NCBI RefSeq assembly: GCF_023369555.1
Contig: NZ_JACJVC010000009.1
Coordinates: 1 to 64,000 of the forward strand
DNA: 64,000 nt
Source: Actinomyces sp. AC-20-1
GTDB taxonomy: Bacteria; Actinomycetota; Actinomycetes; Actinomycetales; Actinomycetaceae
Direction: 5' to 3'
A model generated the notes under the pieces. The model searched no databases and had not been told where the DNA came from. It saw nothing but the letters and a program-made list of their open reading frames with translations. Below are positions 61,025-64,000 of the stretch, in pieces; the first letter of the stretch is position 1, and the number at the start of each line of letters is the position of its first letter. The position numbers and the translations under genes are program-made.

Positions 61025-62926
61025 ATGCGCCCGCACCATGTCCTTCGTCGATCACTGACCGCCCTCGGGGCGGTTCTCGCCCTGGCCCTGCCGGTCCTCA
61101 CTGCCCCAGCGGCCGCCACCACGGCGGCGCCCCAGCCCACCGCCGGCGTCACGGACCCCGGCTTCGAGACCGGGGACGGTTGGGCCGTGGAGGGGGACGC
61201 CGCCGCCTACTCGCTCAAGGCCGACGGCGCGCGCAGCGGGAGCCTCAACGGGTCCCTGTGGCGGGCGGAGCCCTTCTCGGCCTCCGTCACGACGGCCGTG
61301 ACGGGGCTGGAGCCCGGGTGGTGGACGGCGAGGGTCTGGGTGAGGTCCGGCTCCGCGGTACCCGGTCAGAGCCTGGGGGCGACGACCGTGTCGACCCGCG
61401 GCTGCGGCCTCGACGGCACCGTGACCGCGCCCTCCAGCGAGGCCGACGACGCCTGGACGCAGGTGGCCGTCTCCATGGAGGTCACCCGTGAGGCCCTCGA
61501 CGCCGGCACCTGCGCGCTCGTGCTCACCACCGAGGGCGTCCACGGCGGCGAGTGGGCGCGTTTCGACGACGTCACCCTTGAGCCCGGCCGCGCCCAGAGG
61601 CTGGTGCGCGGCGCTGACCTGTCCGGCGTGGCCAAGAACGAGGCCCTGGGCCAGGTGTACCGGGGCACTGACGGCCAGGTGGGCGACCCCTACGCGCTCA
61701 TGGGCTCGACGGGGGCGAACCTGGCCCGCTTCAAGGTGTGGGTCAGCCCCGCCGACGGCTACAACACCGTCGAGCACGTCGTCGCCTCCGCCCAGCGGGC
61801 GCAGGCGGCAGGCATGCAGGTGATGATCGACTTCCACTACTCCGACACCTGGACCGACCCCGGCAAGCAGCACATCCCCTCCTCGTGGACGGCAGATGAC
61901 CCCCAGGCCCTGGCCGCCGAGCTCGCCGCCCACACGACCGACGTGCTCACAGCGCTCAAGGAGGCCGGGGTGGACGTCGCCTACGTCCAGGTCGGCAACG
62001 AGATCAACCCGGGCATGCTGTGGCCGCAGGGCCAGACCTGGGACGTCGACCCCTCCGACGCGGTCTCCGTGGCCCAGTGGGACAACCTCGCCGCCTTCCT
62101 GCGGGCGGGCACGCAGTCCGTCAGGGACGTCTTCCCCCAGGCCCGCACGATCCTGCACCTGACGAACATCAACAACGGGCTGTCCAGCCTCACCTGGTGG
62201 TACGACGAGGTCTTCGCGCGCGGCGTCACGGCTGACGTCCTCGGGCTGTCCTACTACGGGTACTGGCACGGCACCCTGGGCGACCTGCAGACGGTCGCCA
62301 CGGGCCTCATCGAGCGCTACGGCACGGACGTCCTCGTCGTCGAGACGGCCTACCCCTTCACGCTCGAGGACGACAATCCCACGTGGGAGAACATCGTCGC
62401 GAGGCCGGACATGCTCGTGGCCGGCTACCCGGCAACCCCGGAGGGCCAGGCCCAGTGGCTGCGCGACGTCGGCACCGTGGTGGCGGCGCTGCCGGGCGGC
62501 CACGGCCTCGGCTTCGTCGCGTGGGAGCCGGCGTGGACGGCCATCGCGGGCAACGGCTGGGACGAGAAGGACCCCGCCTCGGGCAACGCGTGGGAGAACC
62601 AGGCGGTCTTCGACTTCCAGGACCGTCTGCTGCCCACGGCCGCCTACGCCTTCGGCGACGACGTGCTCACACCCTCCACCCTGCCGGAACCCGCCGCGCC
62701 CACCACGCCGGGCACCCCGGCCCCCGGCAGTGCCGAGGGGACGGCGGCGTCGTCGTCCAGCCCGACGGCCTCGCCGGGTGCCGCCGGCCAGAGCCCGGAC
62801 CCTGTCGCCGACGGTGGCGCGGCGCCTCGCTCCTCGCTGGCCCGCACCGGGGCGCCCCTCGCGCTGGGCGCCGCAGCGGCTGCGCTGCTCACGGTGGGCA
62901 CGCTCCTGGAACGACGCAGGCGCTGA
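61025..62926 (+). CDS. Cell-wall-anchored GH53 endo-beta-1,4-galactanase
   Basis: A 633-aa surface enzyme. A signal peptide (RRSLTALGAVLALALPVLTAPAAA) is followed by a ~165-residue beta-sandwich with FETGDGWAVEGDAAAYSL, then GH53 with YVQVGNEINPG (acid/base), WHGTLGDLQ and LVVETAYPF (nucleophile). A Pro/Ser/Thr-rich wall spacer leads to a sorting signal LARTG (about 605-609), a hydrophobic segment and RRRR. LAXTG is the class E sortase motif. ATG at 61025 is five bases after AAGGAGG. It would cut galactan at the cell surface for the importers. It lies 100 bases after the GH42 gene. Confidence 0.92.
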   Translation: MRPHHVLRRSLTALGAVLALALPVLTAPAAATTAAPQPTAGVTDPGFETGDGWAVEGDAAAYSLKADGARSGSLNGSLWRAEPFSASVTTAVTGLEPGWWTARVWVRSGSAVPGQSLGATTVSTRGCGLDGTVTAPSSEADDAWTQVAVSMEVTREALDAGTCALVLTTEGVHGGEWARFDDVTLEPGRAQRLVRGADLSGVAKNEALGQVYRGTDGQVGDPYALMGSTGANLARFKVWVSPADGYNTVEHVVASAQRAQAAGMQVMIDFHYSDTWTDPGKQHIPSSWTADDPQALAAELAAHTTDVLTALKEAGVDVAYVQVGNEINPGMLWPQGQTWDVDPSDAVSVAQWDNLAAFLRAGTQSVRDVFPQARTILHLTNINNGLSSLTWWYDEVFARGVTADVLGLSYYGYWHGTLGDLQTVATGLIERYGTDVLVVETAYPFTLEDDNPTWENIVARPDMLVAGYPATPEGQAQWLRDVGTVVAALPGGHGLGFVAWEPAWTAIAGNGWDEKDPASGNAWENQAVFDFQDRLLPTAAYAFGDDVLTPSTLPEPAAPTTPGTPAPGSAEGTAASSSSPTASPGAAGQSPDPVADGGAAPRSSLARTGAPLALGAAAAALLTVGTLLERRRR

Positions 62927-62929
62927 GGG

Positions 62930-62969
62930 GGCGGGCCGGTCGCGCAGGGCTCTGGGCGACCGGCCCGCC
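62930..62969. terminator. Bidirectional hairpin terminator between GH53 and MFS genes
   Basis: GGCGGGCCGGTCGC (62930-62943) pairs with GCGACCGGCCCGCC (62956-62969), a perfect 14-bp stem with a 12-base loop in a convergent gap. It directly abuts the MFS stop codon at 62970. Confidence 0.85.
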
Positions 62970-64000
62970 TCAGTCCAGTCCCGGCAGCCCGGCCACCTCG
63001 CGCGGCTGGTCGCCCAGCCGCCGCACGCCGTGCAGGTACCACAGGGCCACGCACCAGACGAACAGGACGAGGGCCGCCTGGGCCGGGCGCGACCAGCCGA
63101 CGTCGGGCAGCACCAGCACGGCCACGCCCGCCGCCACGCACTCGGCCGTGTTGAACAGGACGTCGTAGATGGAGAAGGCGCGCCCGCGGTAGGCGTCGGC
63201 GGTGTCCGACTGGACGATGGTGTCGACGGCGATCTTCGCGCCCTGGACACCGGCACCGAAGATGAGGAGCCCCACCGTCATGGCCGCCTGCGCGTGGGAG
63301 GCGACGAGCACGAGCTGGCCGAGGCTCCCGCCCAGCAGGCACATGACGATCCAGGTGGAGGGGGCGACCCTCTCGTGGGCCAGGGGGGTGAGCACGATGG
63401 ACAGGCCGTGCCCGGCGATCATGGCGCCCATGAGCGTGCCGAAGAGGGCGAGGCCGAGGTCCGCGTCCTCGGGGGCGGCCAGGAGGTTGCGGGAGGTGAG
63501 GATGATGGTGATGAGCTGCATGCCGTAGACGAAGCGGTGCAGCGCCATGGTGCTCAGGGCCAGCCCGGGGGTGCCGCGGCGGCGCAGGTAGCGCACGGCG
63601 TCGGCGAGCTCGCAGACGGTGGCGGCCAGTGCCCGGGCGGTGCCCTCGGACGTGGGGTGCTCGGGGCCGAGCTCGCCCGCGCCCAGGCGTGTGACGACTG
63701 CGGCTGCGAGCACGTAGAGGACGACGGCGCTCACGAGGCTCGCGGCGTCCTGGACGGACCCGGCCGGAAGCAGCAGGCGAAGGATGATGCCGATGACGGC
63801 ACCGGTCGCCGTCGCCGCGCCCCCCAGGGTGGGCACGAGGGAGTTGGCCACGAGCAGGCGCCGGTGGTCGATGACCTGCGGCAGGCCGGCGGACAGCACG
63901 GACAGCAGGAAGCGGTTGATGCCGAGGGCGACGAGGACGAGCACGTAGACGGCCGCCCCGGTGCCGGCGGCGTGGAGCACGAGGGCGGTCAGGGCGATGA
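62970..64000 (-). CDS. MFS transporter, C-terminal part (5' end outside window)
   Basis: The frame stays open to the window end, so the N-terminus is missing; at least 343 residues are here. About eight hydrophobic segments are visible, with the MFS-type loop LLSVLSAGLPQVIDHRRLLVANSLVPTLGG and QSDTADAYRGRAFSIYDVLFNTAECVAAG. That pattern resembles actinobacterial MFS exporters of unknown substrate. It is convergent with the GH53 gene and separated from it by a hairpin. A link with galactan use is not indicated. Confidence 0.8.
   Translation of the reverse strand, partial: IALTALVLHAAGTGAAVYVLVLVALGINRFLLSVLSAGLPQVIDHRRLLVANSLVPTLGGAATATGAVIGIILRLLLPAGSVQDAASLVSAVVLYVLAAAVVTRLGAGELGPEHPTSEGTARALAATVCELADAVRYLRRRGTPGLALSTMALHRFVYGMQLITIILTSRNLLAAPEDADLGLALFGTLMGAMIAGHGLSIVLTPLAHERVAPSTWIVMCLLGGSLGQLVLVASHAQAAMTVGLLIFGAGVQGAKIAVDTIVQSDTADAYRGRAFSIYDVLFNTAECVAAGVAVLVLPDVGWSRPAQAALVLFVWCVALWYLHGVRRLGDQPREVAGLPGLD

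Overview
This is a GC-rich window (about 70% or more in most lines) from an actinobacterium. An Actinomyces-like member of the Actinomycetaceae fits best. The reasons are the class Ib ribonucleotide reductase genes nrdHIEF, a zinc-ligand-free ribosomal protein S18 in the rpsF-ssb-rpsR-rplI operon, amylosucrase, a wall-anchored enzyme with a LARTG (class E sortase-like) signal, and many apparently leaderless genes with TAnnnT -10 boxes. The genus is an inference, since no rRNA gene is present. Nothing here looks like a complete prophage, IS element or CRISPR array.

Layout. 1-9.3 kb is housekeeping: the end of helicase hrpB, a low-molecular-weight tyrosine phosphatase, an alpha/beta hydrolase, a SAM riboswitch with metNIQ, a secreted beta-rich protein, upp, tadA, a hexapeptide acetyltransferase and tRNA-Ser(CGA). 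9.3-14.4 kb is a small accessory stretch: two poorly known proteins, a hairpin-rich gap with an inverted repeat array, an FNT channel, an unknown protein and a Fic enzyme with an elaborate promoter palindrome. 14.4-19.5 kb holds nrdF and nrdHIE, split by a P-loop kinase and a rhodanese lipoprotein. 20-25.5 kb holds NiaR with a membrane protein under a probable NiaR operator, then a DUF4956 / VTC polyphosphate polymerase / beta-helix lipoprotein locus. 25.5-33.5 kb holds a GH13 glucosidase, L-serine dehydratase, amylosucrase, an HxlR regulator with a divergent NAD(P)-binding protein, and a pyridoxal-kinase-like gene. 33.7-43 kb holds a second inverted array, dnaB with a DnaA-box cluster upstream, a MATE pump, a DUF559 gene bracketed by related palindromes, rplI-rpsR-ssb-rpsF and a bifunctional PBP. 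A Ca-type P-ATPase follows.

46-63 kb is a galactan-utilization island. It holds three GH53 endo-galactanases (exported, cytoplasmic and wall-anchored), one GH42 beta-galactosidase, two complete binding-protein-dependent ABC importers without their ATPase, a LacI repressor and a TipA-type MerR regulator. The inferred logic is that surface GH53 enzymes cut arabinogalactan, the two importers take up galacto-oligosaccharides, cytoplasmic GH53 and GH42 finish digestion, and LacI controls the divergent promoters at 58.5 kb. The window ends inside an MFS transporter.

The least explained signals are two intergenic arrays (about 11.05-11.19 and 33.68-33.82 kb). Each places a 10-base motif in four forward and four inverted copies on a strict 19-base period. 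Mirror-position units covary, which suggests that the two halves pair.
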